Assembly (NCBI GenBank): GCA_001785805.1
Contig: MFUU01000005.1
Coordinates: forward strand, 1 to 36,299
Reading direction: 5' to 3'
DNA length: 36,299 nt
DNA from: Candidatus Nomurabacteria bacterium RIFCSPLOWO2_01_FULL_39_17
GTDB taxonomy: Bacteria > Patescibacteriota > Minisyncoccia > Phycocordibacterales > UBA9973
Shown here: positions 1-8,361 of the stretch, piece after piece
How the letters are laid out: each line of letters starts with the position of its first letter
Position numbering within the stretch: position 1 is the stretch's first letter
Position numbers and translations under genes: made by a program
Notes under the pieces: model-generated
Seen by the model: only the letters and a program-made list of their open reading frames with translations
What the model was told of the DNA's origin: nothing
Databases searched by the model: none

Positions 1-988
1 CTTGGCCAAGCCCCAAATCTCCGCCACAGTTTATAACGGTATGATAAGGAATTCCCAAAGATTCTATAAATTCCTCGGTATTTCTATTTATCTCCTCATG
101 CATTTTTACAGAAATTTCATGGCTAGCTTCACATAAAATCACCTGTTCTACCTTAAAGAATTCATGCACTCGGATAAGGCCTTTTATATCTTTACCATGA
201 CTTCCTGCCTCGCGTCTAAAGCACGGAGAAAATCCTAAGTACCGAATCGGTAGAGAATTTTTATCTAATATTTCTCCCCCGTGAAGTCCCATCAAGGGCA
301 CTTCTGATGTGCCCGCGAGATAATCTCCATCTTGTGTTTTATATAAGTCTTCCTCGCCCTGTGGCAAAAATCCAGTTCCCAAAAATGATTCTTTGCGATC
401 CACAATAGGCGGAACAATCAAAGAAAAGCCTCTAGCTCCGAAAAAATCTATTGCATAATTCCAAATAGCAAAAGATAATTTTGCTCCCTCTCCGGTTAAA
501 AAGTATCCCCTAAAACCATGTACTTTTGTTCCCCTTTCAAAATCAGCCATCTTGAGAGTAGTCATTATTTCAATATGATCTTTGGGTTCGAAAGAAAAGG
601 TCGGTTTGTCTCCCCAAATTTTTATTTCCTTATTTTCTTGGTCAGAGTTTCCTTCTGGTACAGACATATCGGGAATATTCGGCACCAAAAGCATCACCTT
701 CTGCCATTCATCCATTATTCCTTTGAGTTTTTCTTCTTTTGACTTGATGTCTTCCTTCACGACGCGCATTTCCTCAATCAATTGGATTCTATGCGCTGGA
801 TCTTGATCGCGGACTATGTCATTTGAAACCTTATTCACCTCGGCCCGCAGATCTTCTATTTCTTTTAGAACTTTTAATCGTTCATCGTCAAGCATTATCA
901 GCTTCCCAATATCTATTTCCACGCATTTCTTCTTCGCGCCGGCTTGCACGATATCTTTGTTTTCACGAATGAATTTTATGTCCAACAT
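1..988 (-). CDS. serS: Seryl-tRNA synthetase, 5' part (runs off left edge)
   Basis: Class II aminoacyl-tRNA synthetase that charges tRNA-Ser in the cytoplasm. The frame is open from an ATG at 988 to the window edge, giving 329 residues of a family usually near 420, so about 90 C-terminal residues including class II motif 3 lie outside. The N-terminus (MLDIKFIRENKDIVQ) and a charged helical arm at about residues 30-100 match the tRNA-binding coiled coil of SerRS. The catalytic domain follows, with the TSEVPL segment and a motif 2 region at about residues 256-275 (FRREAGS, then IRVHEFFKVEQ). The ATG is chosen because family similarity starts there and a TATAAT box sits six bases upstream. The neighbouring gene dprA is divergent. 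Identification is firm. Confidence 0.95.
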   Translation of the reverse strand, partial: MLDIKFIRENKDIVQAGAKKKCVEIDIGKLIMLDDERLKVLKEIEDLRAEVNKVSNDIVRDQDPAHRIQLIEEMRVVKEDIKSKEEKLKGIMDEWQKVMLLVPNIPDMSVPEGNSDQENKEIKIWGDKPTFSFEPKDHIEIMTTLKMADFERGTKVHGFRGYFLTGEGAKLSFAIWNYAIDFFGARGFSLIVPPIVDRKESFLGTGFLPQGEEDLYKTQDGDYLAGTSEVPLMGLHGGEILDKNSLPIRYLGFSPCFRREAGSHGKDIKGLIRVHEFFKVEQVILCEASHEISVKMHEEINRNTEEFIESLGIPYHTVINCGGDLGLGQ

Positions 989-994
989 ACTTCC

Positions 995-1023
995 ATTATA
1001 CACAAACATTGTTATAATGAAAA
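995..1023 (-). promoter_or_regulatory. serS promoter, predicted leaderless
   Basis: On the minus strand a perfect TATAAT (1000-995) follows TTTTCA (1023-1018, 4 of 6 to TTGACA) after 17 bases. Only six bases (GGAAGT) separate the -10 box from the serS ATG, so the expected transcription start falls on or next to the start codon. Confidence 0.6.
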
Positions 1024-1100
1024 GTGAAGAATAATATTTTTAAGGGGTTTTGAGCTCGCCGGAGCGAAAACTTCAGGATTTTTTAAGTTTCAAAAAATCC
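1013..1100 (+). promoter_or_regulatory. dprA upstream region: TATAAT box and leader hairpin
   Basis: The 143 bases between serS and dprA hold a plus-strand TATAAT at 1013-1018 with no good -35. Downstream is a perfect 9-bp hairpin, GGATTTTTT at 1076-1084 and AAAAAATCC at 1092-1100 with a 7-base loop. If this -10 is used, dprA has a leader of about 105 nt containing the hairpin. A second box, TATTAT at 1114-1119, lies 12 bases before the dprA ATG and would give a very short leader. The sequence does not decide between them. Confidence 0.35.
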
Positions 1101-1131
1101 GTACCGACAAAAATATTATCCTTTGCTTTTC

Positions 1132-1992
1132 ATGCAAATAAAAAAATTACCAAAATCAAAATTCCCAAAAGCATTAATGGAAATTCCACAACCACCAAAA
1201 GAACTCTGGGTGATGGGCGACCTGCCCTCGGAAGATTTGATTTATTTGTGTGTTGTGGGCTCACGCAGATTTACTTCCTACGGGCGGGAAGCTTGCGAGA
1301 AGATAATAACTGGACTAAAAGGCTATCCAATAGTGATAGTTTCAGGACTGGCTATGGGCATAGACGCTATAGCCCACAAGAGGGCGCTCGCAGTAGGTTT
1401 GAAAATCATAGTATTTCCGGGTTCCGGATTGTCTAAAGAGGCAATGTATCCAAAAACGAATGTAAAATTAGCGGAAGAGATTTTAGAAAATGGCGGATGT
1501 TTAATATCGGAATTTAAGCCAGATTTTAAGGCAACATTATGGAGCTTCGGCAGACGCAACAGGCTAATGGCAGGTATTTCCAAAGCAACACTAATAATAG
1601 AAGCCGAAGAAAAATCAGGAACTCTGATTACCGCCCGGCTTACCACAGAATATAATCGTGATTTATTGACAGTGCCTGGATCTATTTTCTCTCCAAACTC
1701 TAAGGGCACCAATAAACTGCTTCGTCTAGGCGCTACGCCAGTCACATCTTCAGAAGATGTACTAGAAGCGCTTGGTTTTGAACCCAAAAAAGATGAAGAC
1801 AAGCAGACAAAATTATTTAAAGATCTGTCTTCAGAAGAAAAAATAGTGATAAACTTACTCCGCGAACCACTCGGAAGAGATGACTTAATTCGCGCGATGA
1901 AACTGCCGATTCCTACTGCGAACGCGGTTTTATCGGTAATGGAAATCAAAGAAATAATTAAGGAAGAAATGGGAGAAATTAAATTAACCTAA
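1132..1992 (+). CDS. dprA: DNA-processing protein DprA
   Basis: DprA/Smf binds incoming single-stranded DNA and loads RecA during natural transformation. The Rossmann-like core is clear: VVGSR at residues 41-45, SGLAMGID at 71-78 followed by AHKRAL, then GSGL and YP, LISEF, and a long conserved stretch containing RRNRLMAGIS, SGTLITARL and VPGSI. A C-terminal winged-helix-like tail follows at about 215-286. The protein has 286 residues against roughly 370 in E. coli, because the N-terminal SAM-like domain is missing. I place the start at the ATG at 1132; a TTG at 1123 would add three residues. No Shine-Dalgarno site is visible. Natural competence is a recurring capacity in Patescibacteria, so the gene is plausible in function as well as in sequence. 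Confidence 0.93.
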   Translation: MQIKKLPKSKFPKALMEIPQPPKELWVMGDLPSEDLIYLCVVGSRRFTSYGREACEKIITGLKGYPIVIVSGLAMGIDAIAHKRALAVGLKIIVFPGSGLSKEAMYPKTNVKLAEEILENGGCLISEFKPDFKATLWSFGRRNRLMAGISKATLIIEAEEKSGTLITARLTTEYNRDLLTVPGSIFSPNSKGTNKLLRLGATPVTSSEDVLEALGFEPKKDEDKQTKLFKDLSSEEKIVINLLREPLGRDDLIRAMKLPIPTANAVLSVMEIKEIIKEEMGEIKLT

Positions 1993-2035
1993 AATATGAA
2001 ATTTGCAAAAAAAATATATTTCGTGTAATACTTGG

Positions 2036-2109
2036 AACTAGGCACTAGGAAACTAGGCATTAGGCTTTAGTTAATTTTATTTTTTTCTAGAGCCCAGTGC
2101 CTAAAGCCT
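2036..2109. repeat. Intergenic degenerate heptad repeat with inverted copy
   Basis: The 127-base dprA-topA gap contains TAGGC-type units about seven or eight bases apart (ACTAGGCACTAGGAAACTAG, then GCATTAGGCTTTAG) and, after an AT-rich spacer, inverted units. AGGCTTTAG at 2062-2070 pairs perfectly with CTAAAGCCT at 2101-2109, and GGCACT at 2041-2046 with AGTGCC at 2096-2101. The same vocabulary recurs at 16291-16350. No U-tract follows, so it is not an obvious terminator. Confidence 0.6.
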
Positions 2110-2119
2110 GTATTAAATT

Positions 2120-4366
2120 ATGAAACTGTTAATCGTTGAATCGCCATCAAAAGCGAAAACTATTGAAAAATATCTTGAAGGCGCGTACACCGTGCGCGCT
2201 TCTGTTGGACATGTGCGCGATTTGCCGAAATCAAATATAAAGGCAATAGATATAGAATCCGGCTTTATCCCGCATTATGAAATTTCTAGGGGCAAAGAAA
2301 AAGTGGTGCACGAATTGCGAGGACTCGCAGAAAAAGCAGATTCAGTACTTTTGGCGACTGACCCCGACCGCGAGGGAGAAGCCATCGCTTGGCATATAGA
2401 GCAAATTTTAAATGAAAATCCCAAAGGAAAGCAAGCTTCCTACGGGGCAGGTAAAAAAGTAACAGCACCCATCCAAAGAATAGTTTTTTATGAGATTACC
2501 AAAGAAGCGGTAAAAGAAGGACTGGGACATCCGCGAAAAATTGATACTAATTTGCGCAAAGCCCAAGAAGCCCGTCGAGTACTAGACAGGCTGGTAGGTT
2601 ATGACCTCTCCGGACTTATTTGGAAAAAAGTTCGTTATGGACTCTCAGCTGGCCGTGTTCAGTCCCCGGCATTACGCATAATAATGGAACGCGAACGAGA
2701 AATACGAGCTTTCATGCCGGAAAAATATTGGAGGGTTTTTGGATTATTTGAAACAAAAAGTAATGAAAAGATTACTTTAGAGTGTATAGAAGAACCGAGG
2801 GATGAGAAATTAGTTCAAAAAATAATAACTGTCGGCAAAACCAGCACCTGGCTCGTAGATGAAGTGAAAGAATTCGAACAGAGACGCTCTCCCCGCGCGC
2901 TTTTTACCACTTCTACCCTCCAACAGACAGCCAGCTCTCGCTTGGGATACTCTCCTTCTCGCACTATGCAAATAGCGCAGAGGCTTTATGAAGTCGGACA
3001 CATCACATATATGCGCACCGATAGCACAAATCTGTCTGCCAACGCTCAAGCCCAGATAATTTCATTTGTGAAAAATAAATATGGACCGGAATATGCCGAA
3101 GCTAGAATTTATAAAACTAAATCAAAAAATGCCCAGGAAGCGCATGAAGCAATCCGCCCCACGCATATAGATAAAATGATTATTGGAAATAACGATCAAG
3201 ACAGGCTGTATAGATTAATCTGGGAACGCACTATATCTTCACAGATGACCGATGCCAAGCTTCTAAAAACAAAAATTACAGCAGTAATTGAAGGTCATAA
3301 AGACTTGCCCCCATTCTCCGCCAATGGTTCACGTTTGCTTTTCCCGGGATGGCTGAAGGTAGATACTGATGCGCGTGGAGACGATGTCGAACTGCCGAAA
3401 TGCAGTGTAGGAGACAAATTATCCTTGCTTGATTTAACTAACGAAGAAAAGTTCACTGAACCGCCCAGTCGATATTCCGAGGCAGGATTGGTGAAAGAAC
3501 TCGAAAGCAGGGGTATCGGCAGGCCCTCCACTTATGCGTCTATTATGAAAACCCTGGAAGAGCGCGAATATGTCAGGAAAGAAAATAAAACACTATACCC
3601 TACCGATGTCGGCGAAGTTGTATCTGATTTCTTGGAAAAATATTTTGCCAATTATATTTCAGATACATTTACAGCGGAAATGGAAGACGAATTGGACCAG
3701 ATTGCCGCGGGTGAACGCGAATACGAGAAAACCTTAAAAGATTTCTACGGACCATTTTTAAAAGATGTTAAATCAAAAGATAAATTGGAGAAAATTACCA
3801 ATATGGGAGATGCGCCGAATAACATGAAGTGTCCAAAATGCGGAGTAAAAATGATTGTTAAACTCTCTCGCGCGGGAAAATTTTATTCTTGTTCTAAATA
3901 TCCAGAGTGTGACGGTGCATTGATGTTAGATGGCACAGAATTACAGGGTCCGAAAGAAACTGGCGAGAAATGTCCAGAATGCGGGGACAAGAAAATAAAA
4001 TCTGGCGGGGGAAAATTAATAGTACGAGAACGCCGGGACGGCTCTGGAACATTTATTTCATGTTCACGTTATCCCAAATGCAAATTCGTAAAGAACGACG
4101 AAGCCAACGAAGCAAAAAAAAGAACCGGAGTAATTTGTCCCGAATGCAAGACCGGCGATATCAGTGAAAGACACGGACGCTTCGGGATATTCTATTCTTG
4201 CTCTAATTATCCTAAATGTAAGTTTACAATTAAAGCGAAACCAACCGGAGCTGTGTGTAAGGAGTGCGGAAGCTTGATGATGCAAGGCACAAAAACCATT
4301 CCCGAACGCTGTTCAAATAAAGCTTGTATAAACCACAATCCCCATAAAATAAAAAAGATAGAATGA
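2120..4366 (+). CDS. topA: DNA topoisomerase I (type IA)
   Basis: Relaxes negative supercoils by single-strand passage. The TOPRIM domain at the N-terminus has E7 in VESPSKAKT and the metal-binding D81, D83 and E87 in TDPDREGE. The catalytic tyrosine is Y297 in ITYMRTDS, and the conserved SAGRVQSPAL and GIGRPSTYA segments are present. From residue 571 to the end there are four zinc-ribbon-like modules with CPKC, CPEC, CPEC and CKEC knuckles, each paired with a later cysteine pair or equivalent such as YSCSKYPEC. At 748 residues it is a full-length enzyme with a complete zinc tail, unlike several shortened genes nearby. Start ATG at 2120; no ribosome-binding site is visible. It ends in TGA, which shows that TGA is a stop here. 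Confidence 0.97.
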   Translation: MKLLIVESPSKAKTIEKYLEGAYTVRASVGHVRDLPKSNIKAIDIESGFIPHYEISRGKEKVVHELRGLAEKADSVLLATDPDREGEAIAWHIEQILNENPKGKQASYGAGKKVTAPIQRIVFYEITKEAVKEGLGHPRKIDTNLRKAQEARRVLDRLVGYDLSGLIWKKVRYGLSAGRVQSPALRIIMEREREIRAFMPEKYWRVFGLFETKSNEKITLECIEEPRDEKLVQKIITVGKTSTWLVDEVKEFEQRRSPRALFTTSTLQQTASSRLGYSPSRTMQIAQRLYEVGHITYMRTDSTNLSANAQAQIISFVKNKYGPEYAEARIYKTKSKNAQEAHEAIRPTHIDKMIIGNNDQDRLYRLIWERTISSQMTDAKLLKTKITAVIEGHKDLPPFSANGSRLLFPGWLKVDTDARGDDVELPKCSVGDKLSLLDLTNEEKFTEPPSRYSEAGLVKELESRGIGRPSTYASIMKTLEEREYVRKENKTLYPTDVGEVVSDFLEKYFANYISDTFTAEMEDELDQIAAGEREYEKTLKDFYGPFLKDVKSKDKLEKITNMGDAPNNMKCPKCGVKMIVKLSRAGKFYSCSKYPECDGALMLDGTELQGPKETGEKCPECGDKKIKSGGGKLIVRERRDGSGTFISCSRYPKCKFVKNDEANEAKKRTGVICPECKTGDISERHGRFGIFYSCSNYPKCKFTIKAKPTGAVCKECGSLMMQGTKTIPERCSNKACINHNPHKIKKIE

Positions 4367-4385
4367 GAAACACTCAAAATATTTC

Positions 4386-4414
4386 TTGCAATTCTCTTTT
4401 ATTCTATAGATAAT
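4386..4414 (+). promoter_or_regulatory. rel promoter, predicted leaderless
   Basis: TTGCAA at 4386-4391, exactly 17 bases, then GATAAT at 4409-4414. Six bases (AAGAAC) separate the -10 from the ATG at 4421, so initiation about seven bases downstream would begin at the A of the start codon. Confidence 0.7.
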
Positions 4415-4420
4415 AAGAAC

Positions 4421-5887
4421 ATGGTCAGTATCAAGGAAATATTAGAGTTAATTCCAGGCGGAGCTACCAAAAAAGACGAAGATCTTATTACTAAAGCTTA
4501 TGAATTTGCAGAAAAGGCGCACCAAGGGCAAAAAAGACTAAACGGAAAACCATACTTTGATCACGTCTTCGAAACTTCTAAAATATTAGCCAAGCTCGAA
4601 ATGGACACCAAAACCATAGTAGCGGGATTGCTTCATGATGTATTAGAAGACACCGGAACCACAGAAGAACAATTAGCGAAAGAATTCGGTGAAGATATAC
4701 TGTTTTTAGTGAAGGGTGTCACCAAGCTTGGAACTTTAAAATATCGCGGACATGAAAGACACGTTGAGAGTTTGCGTAAGTTTTTTGTCGCTATGGCGCA
4801 GGACATACGAGTAGTTCTCATAAAGTTTGCCGACCGGCTGCACAATTTGCAAACTTTGCAATTTTTGCGCGAGGATAAAAGGCGCAGAATCGCCATTGAA
4901 TCCATCGAGGTTTACGCGCCGCTTGCCAATCGTCTCGGTATGGGAAAACTCAAGGGACAATTAGAAGACGCGGCTTTTCCTTACGCTTATCCGAAAGAAT
5001 ATAAACAAATTGAGGAAATTATAGAGGAAAAAAGAGGTTTATACAAAAAAAATCTCACAGAAGTTCGCGAAGAATTGGAAAAAGAACTGAAGAAAAATAA
5101 AGTAAAGTATACTGGGATTGATTACCGAGTAAAGCATAAATATAGCCTCTATAAAAAACTTTTAAAATACAATATGGATCTGGAAAAAATCCACGATATT
5201 ATGGCGCTTCGGGTGATGGTGGATACCGTGGAAGAGTGCTATCGAGTGCTGGGTATCGTGCATTCAATCTGGAATCCATTGCCCGGGCGAATTAAAGATT
5301 ACATTGCTTTACCCAAGCCTAACGGCTATCAATCTATCCACACCACTATTTTCAGCGGTTCGGGTGGAATTGTCGAAATTCAAATAAGAACGCAGGAAAT
5401 GCATATTGAGGCTACTTATGGCGTTGCAGCGCATTTTGCCTATAAAGAAAAACATAAAAAAGGCCATAATAACAAATCTACTCTAAAATGGATTGAAGAA
5501 TTAAAAGACTTGAATTATATCCCCGCCGAACCCGAGAAATTTATCGAACATTTAAAAATGGATTTCTTTAACGACAGAATTTTCGTGTTCACACCCAAGG
5601 GCGACGTGATTGATCTGCCAGAAGGGTCAACTCCCATAGACTTCGCTTACTCAGTACATTCAGATCTTGGCGACCATATCTTTGCCGCAAAAGTAAATGG
5701 CAAAATGGTTCAGATTATTTCAGAATTAAAAAATGGAGATATCGTGCAGATTATAGACAAGCAAAATTCTCATCCTTCCAGTAAATGGCTAGAAAACACA
5801 AAAACCAATACTGCCAAAAAGCACATTAGGGTGTATTTGGAAAAACACAGTTTACTTTCCAGGCTTAAATCTTTCGGGCAGTCTTAA
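4421..5887 (+). CDS. rel: Bifunctional (p)ppGpp synthetase/hydrolase, Rel/SpoT type, short form
   Basis: Makes and degrades the stringent-response alarmone (p)ppGpp. The HD hydrolase domain includes YFDHV and the metal-binding H72-D73 in LLHDVLEDT. The synthetase domain shows VKHKYSLYKK, HDIMALRVMV, PKPNGYQSIHTT and EIQIRTQEMH. Residues 290-293 are RIKD, the RxKD signature of bifunctional Rel/SpoT enzymes rather than the ExDD of synthetase-only RelA. A TGS domain follows at about 385-445 (FVFTPKGDVIDLP). The protein stops at 488 residues, whereas typical Rel proteins exceed 700, so the helical, zinc-finger and ACT/RRM parts that sense the ribosome are absent. It overlaps the convergent parB by four bases. 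Both active sites look intact. Confidence 0.93.
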   Translation: MVSIKEILELIPGGATKKDEDLITKAYEFAEKAHQGQKRLNGKPYFDHVFETSKILAKLEMDTKTIVAGLLHDVLEDTGTTEEQLAKEFGEDILFLVKGVTKLGTLKYRGHERHVESLRKFFVAMAQDIRVVLIKFADRLHNLQTLQFLREDKRRRIAIESIEVYAPLANRLGMGKLKGQLEDAAFPYAYPKEYKQIEEIIEEKRGLYKKNLTEVREELEKELKKNKVKYTGIDYRVKHKYSLYKKLLKYNMDLEKIHDIMALRVMVDTVEECYRVLGIVHSIWNPLPGRIKDYIALPKPNGYQSIHTTIFSGSGGIVEIQIRTQEMHIEATYGVAAHFAYKEKHKKGHNNKSTLKWIEELKDLNYIPAEPEKFIEHLKMDFFNDRIFVFTPKGDVIDLPEGSTPIDFAYSVHSDLGDHIFAAKVNGKMVQIISELKNGDIVQIIDKQNSHPSSKWLENTKTNTAKKHIRVYLEKHSLLSRLKSFGQS

Positions 5888-6858
5888 ACGCTGAAGTTAG
5901 AAATGTCGTAAAGTTTGGCGTCGTCTTCGACAACTTCATCTTTCGTTCTGTCATCTATCGGAACTTCCGCTAATCCACCCTCATTATTTTTCGCGATGTG
6001 TTTTTCCAGCATCTCGTCTGACTTTTTTTCAATCCCCTGTTTGCCGATTAAATCTAAAATTTCCCGCAAGTCTTCCGTGGAAAAAAAATCAATTTTAATC
6101 TGCCCGCCCAATTCTTTACGATCTATATGCACGCGAGTACCCAACTTTTCCTGAAATTCTTCTTCAAGTTCTGTTATTTCCGGATCGGGCATAAATTCTT
6201 TCTTGCGGACCCTGTCATAGGCTATTTTCCTTGCCAGCTTTTCCGCTTCCCGCACAGTTATTTTTTTATAAAGAATTTCTTTAAACAAAACCAGTTGTTC
6301 TTGCGGATGATCGGCCAACATTAATATCGGTCTGGTGTGTCCTTCGGTGATTTTACCCCCCGATAATGCTTGAAGAATTTCTTCCGGCAGAGATAAAATA
6401 CGCAAAGAATTTGAAACATATTCCCTGCTTCGGCCCATCTTTTTCGCTATTTCATTATGGGTAAATTTAAATTCAGTAGTTAATCTTAAAAAAGCTCTTG
6501 CCCGGTCCACAGCGTTCAAGTCTTCTCTTTGCAGGTTTTCAATAATAGAAAGTTCGAGTTTCATCATTGCAGTGTCGCCCGTACGGATTATAACTGGCAC
6601 TTGCGAAACTCCCGCTAACTTCGCGGCCCGCAATCTGCGTTCTCCGGCGATTAATTCATACTCGGTTACGAGCCCCCCGCCTTCTTTTTCTATTTCTATT
6701 CGAGAAACCGTAAGGGGTTGGAGTACGCCATACTGCTTTATGGAGTCAGCTAAATCTTGCAGGCGAGCTTTGTCAAACTCTCGTCTTGGCTGGAGGGGAT
6801 TTGGCTTAATTTTGTCGGTATCAATCCAAAAGATTGAATTGGAATATAAATTAGACAT
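5884..6858 (-). CDS. parB: Chromosome-partitioning protein ParB/Spo0J family
   Basis: ParB binds parS and uses CTP to load as a sliding clamp for chromosome segregation. The CTP-binding core has GVLQPL, GERRLRAA at residues 72-79 and ENLQRE at 107-112. A helix-turn-helix segment (THNEIAKKMGRSREYVSN, about 133-150) follows, and then a charged C-terminal region. I start at the ATG at 6858, giving 324 residues. The frame stays open upstream, but an extension to 7008 would run antisense through tRNA-Leu and has no ParB similarity. A TTGAGT/TACAAT promoter lies immediately upstream of the chosen start. No parA gene is in the window and no parS site was found. Its tail overlaps rel by four bases. 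Confidence 0.94.
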   Translation of the reverse strand: MSNLYSNSIFWIDTDKIKPNPLQPRREFDKARLQDLADSIKQYGVLQPLTVSRIEIEKEGGGLVTEYELIAGERRLRAAKLAGVSQVPVIIRTGDTAMMKLELSIIENLQREDLNAVDRARAFLRLTTEFKFTHNEIAKKMGRSREYVSNSLRILSLPEEILQALSGGKITEGHTRPILMLADHPQEQLVLFKEILYKKITVREAEKLARKIAYDRVRKKEFMPDPEITELEEEFQEKLGTRVHIDRKELGGQIKIDFFSTEDLREILDLIGKQGIEKKSDEMLEKHIAKNNEGGLAEVPIDDRTKDEVVEDDAKLYDISNFSV

Positions 6859-6864
6859 TATTAA

Positions 6865-6893
6865 ATTGTAATTGATTTTTAAGACAAACTCAA
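6865..6893 (-). promoter_or_regulatory. parB promoter, predicted leaderless
   Basis: TTGAGT (6893-6888), 17 bases, TACAAT (6870-6865), then six bases (TTAATA) to the parB ATG. It overlaps the oppositely directed tRNA-Leu promoter. Confidence 0.65.
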
Positions 6894-6900
6894 GTAAGAT
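6872..6900 (+). promoter_or_regulatory. tRNA-Leu (and possibly murA) promoter
   Basis: TTGATT at 6872-6877, 17 bases, TAAGAT at 6895-6900. The predicted start near 6907 is about 17 bases before the mature tRNA 5' end. It may also drive murA and miaA, because no other promoter is evident after the tRNA. Confidence 0.5.
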
Positions 6901-6923
6901 TGAATTTAGTGTATTTTTTAGTC

Positions 6924-7005
6924 GCCGGAGTGGCGAAATTGGTAGACGCGCACGACTCAAAATCGTGTCTCGCAAGGGGTGAGAGTTCAATTCTCTCCTC
7001 CGGCA
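6924..7005 (+). tRNA. tRNA-Leu(CAA)
   Basis: The acceptor stem GCCGGAG (6924-6930) pairs with CTCCGGC (6998-7004), with discriminator A at 7005. The anticodon stem CACGA/TCGTG encloses the loop CTCAAAA, giving anticodon CAA, which reads UUG. The long variable arm (TCTCGCAAGGGGTGAGA) is the type II arm expected for leucine. CCA is not encoded. The murA ATG lies only 12 bases after the discriminator, so the 5' end of murA mRNA may be made by tRNA 3' processing. Confidence 0.95.
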
Positions 7006-7017
7006 CAATTAAGAATT

Positions 7018-8343
7018 ATGAAAAAAGGAAATGACAATTATAATTTCGAGATAGAAGGCGGTAGAAAACTCTCCGGCTCTATTTCCACCAACACTTCCAA
7101 GAACGGTTCGGTAGGTCTTCTGTGCGCATCACTTTTAAACAGAGGTAAAACTACCTTACATGGTATTTCCCATATTGAAGAGGTATATAGAATGATTGAA
7201 GTTTTAGAAAGTATCGGAGTGAAAATAAAGTGGACAGGAAAACAAAGCCTAGTAATAACTCCGCCGAAAAAATTCAAGATAGGAAATCTTGACAGCGAAG
7301 CCGCAATAAAAACCAGAAGTATTATAATGTTCGCCGGACCGTTAATACATTATTTAAAAAGATTTTCTCTTCCTCATGCCCAGGGATGCAAACTCGGTAA
7401 AAGAACAGTGAGCGCGCATATATACGGCCTGGAAGAATTGGGCGTAAAAGTAAAAGTAACCAATCAAAACTATCAATTTAATAGCCAGCACATAAGACCA
7501 GCTGAAATAGTAATGTATGAGTCCGGCGACACAGCCTGTGAGAATCTTTTAACCGCAGCAGCATTAATACCCGGGAAAACCACTCTAAAATTTGCCAGCC
7601 CGAATTATATGGTGCAAGAAATATGCTTCTTTTTAGAGAAATTAGGCGTAAGAGTTGAGGGCAACGGCACTACTACTATTTCAATTCATGGGGTGAAAGA
7701 AATAAATAAAAATATTGAATACTACAACAGCGAAGACCCGATAGAATCAATGATGTGGATTACTTCCGCTGTAGCCACTGATTCAAAACTTACGGTAAAA
7801 AAATGCCCGATAGAATTTCTCGAACTCGAATTATATAAATTACGAAAGATGGGTCTCAAGTATAAAATTCTAAAGAATTATAAATCAAAAAACAGAAAGA
7901 CGAAACTAGTTGACCTTTTAATCTTGCCTTCGAAGTTAAAAGCCCTTGAAGATAAAATTGAAGCGCGGCCATATCCGGGAATCAATATGGATAATCTCCC
8001 CTTTTTTGGACTTATCGCAGCTAAGGCCAAAGGTCAAACCCTCATTCATGATTGGGTATATGAAAATCGCGCTATATACCTTACGGAATTGAACCGTTTG
8101 GGCGGAAATGTGCTTTTAGCCGATCCACATAGAGTTTTTATACAAGGACCGACAGAATTTAAGCCTGCGCAAGTCGTCTGCCCGCCTGCACTCCGCCCAT
8201 CCGTGGTTATAATGCTTGCCATGTTTGCAGCGAATGGCAAATCAGTATTGCGTAATGTATACATGATAAATCGCGGATATGAGGATATCGTTAAAAGATT
8301 TAATAGCATCGGAGCGAAAATAAGAAGTACTAGATCTTCGTAA
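7018..8343 (+). CDS. murA: UDP-N-acetylglucosamine 1-carboxyvinyltransferase (MurA-like, divergent)
   Basis: First committed step of peptidoglycan synthesis: transfer of enolpyruvate from PEP to UDP-GlcNAc. It has the EPSP-synthase-type repeat fold and key MurA positions: the K28-N29 pair in TSKNG, R100 in IKTRSI, and the PEP-loop cysteine C124 in QGCKLGKRT. RPYPGINMD and HDWVYENR stand where typical MurA has TPYPGFPTDMQ and TVFENR. Length is 441 residues, near the family norm. Sequence around these motifs is clearly diverged, so a MurA-like paralogue is possible, but the retained C, K and N favour an active enzyme. An upstream extension would overlap tRNA-Leu and is rejected. It is probably co-transcribed with miaA, 18 bases downstream. 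Confidence 0.83.
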   Translation: MKKGNDNYNFEIEGGRKLSGSISTNTSKNGSVGLLCASLLNRGKTTLHGISHIEEVYRMIEVLESIGVKIKWTGKQSLVITPPKKFKIGNLDSEAAIKTRSIIMFAGPLIHYLKRFSLPHAQGCKLGKRTVSAHIYGLEELGVKVKVTNQNYQFNSQHIRPAEIVMYESGDTACENLLTAAALIPGKTTLKFASPNYMVQEICFFLEKLGVRVEGNGTTTISIHGVKEINKNIEYYNSEDPIESMMWITSAVATDSKLTVKKCPIEFLELELYKLRKMGLKYKILKNYKSKNRKTKLVDLLILPSKLKALEDKIEARPYPGINMDNLPFFGLIAAKAKGQTLIHDWVYENRAIYLTELNRLGGNVLLADPHRVFIQGPTEFKPAQVVCPPALRPSVVIMLAMFAANGKSVLRNVYMINRGYEDIVKRFNSIGAKIRSTRSS

Positions 8344-8361
8344 AAACTACTCAAGGCTAAA

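Noticed and set aside
1323..1949. 208-codon open frame antisense to dprA
   Set aside because: It is the reverse shadow of a well-conserved gene, serine-rich without any family motif.
2120..4366. UGA recoded as glycine, as in Gracilibacteria/Absconditabacteria
   Set aside because: topA ends in TGA after a complete domain set, and no in-frame TGA interrupts any gene here.
6859..7008. Upstream extension of the parB frame giving about 50 extra N-terminal residues
   Set aside because: It runs antisense through the whole tRNA-Leu gene, has no ParB similarity, and a promoter lies directly before the ATG at 6858.
6979..7017. Upstream extension of murA starting inside tRNA-Leu
   Set aside because: The extra 13 codons are the tRNA 3' half; the ATG at 7018 begins just before MurA-like sequence.
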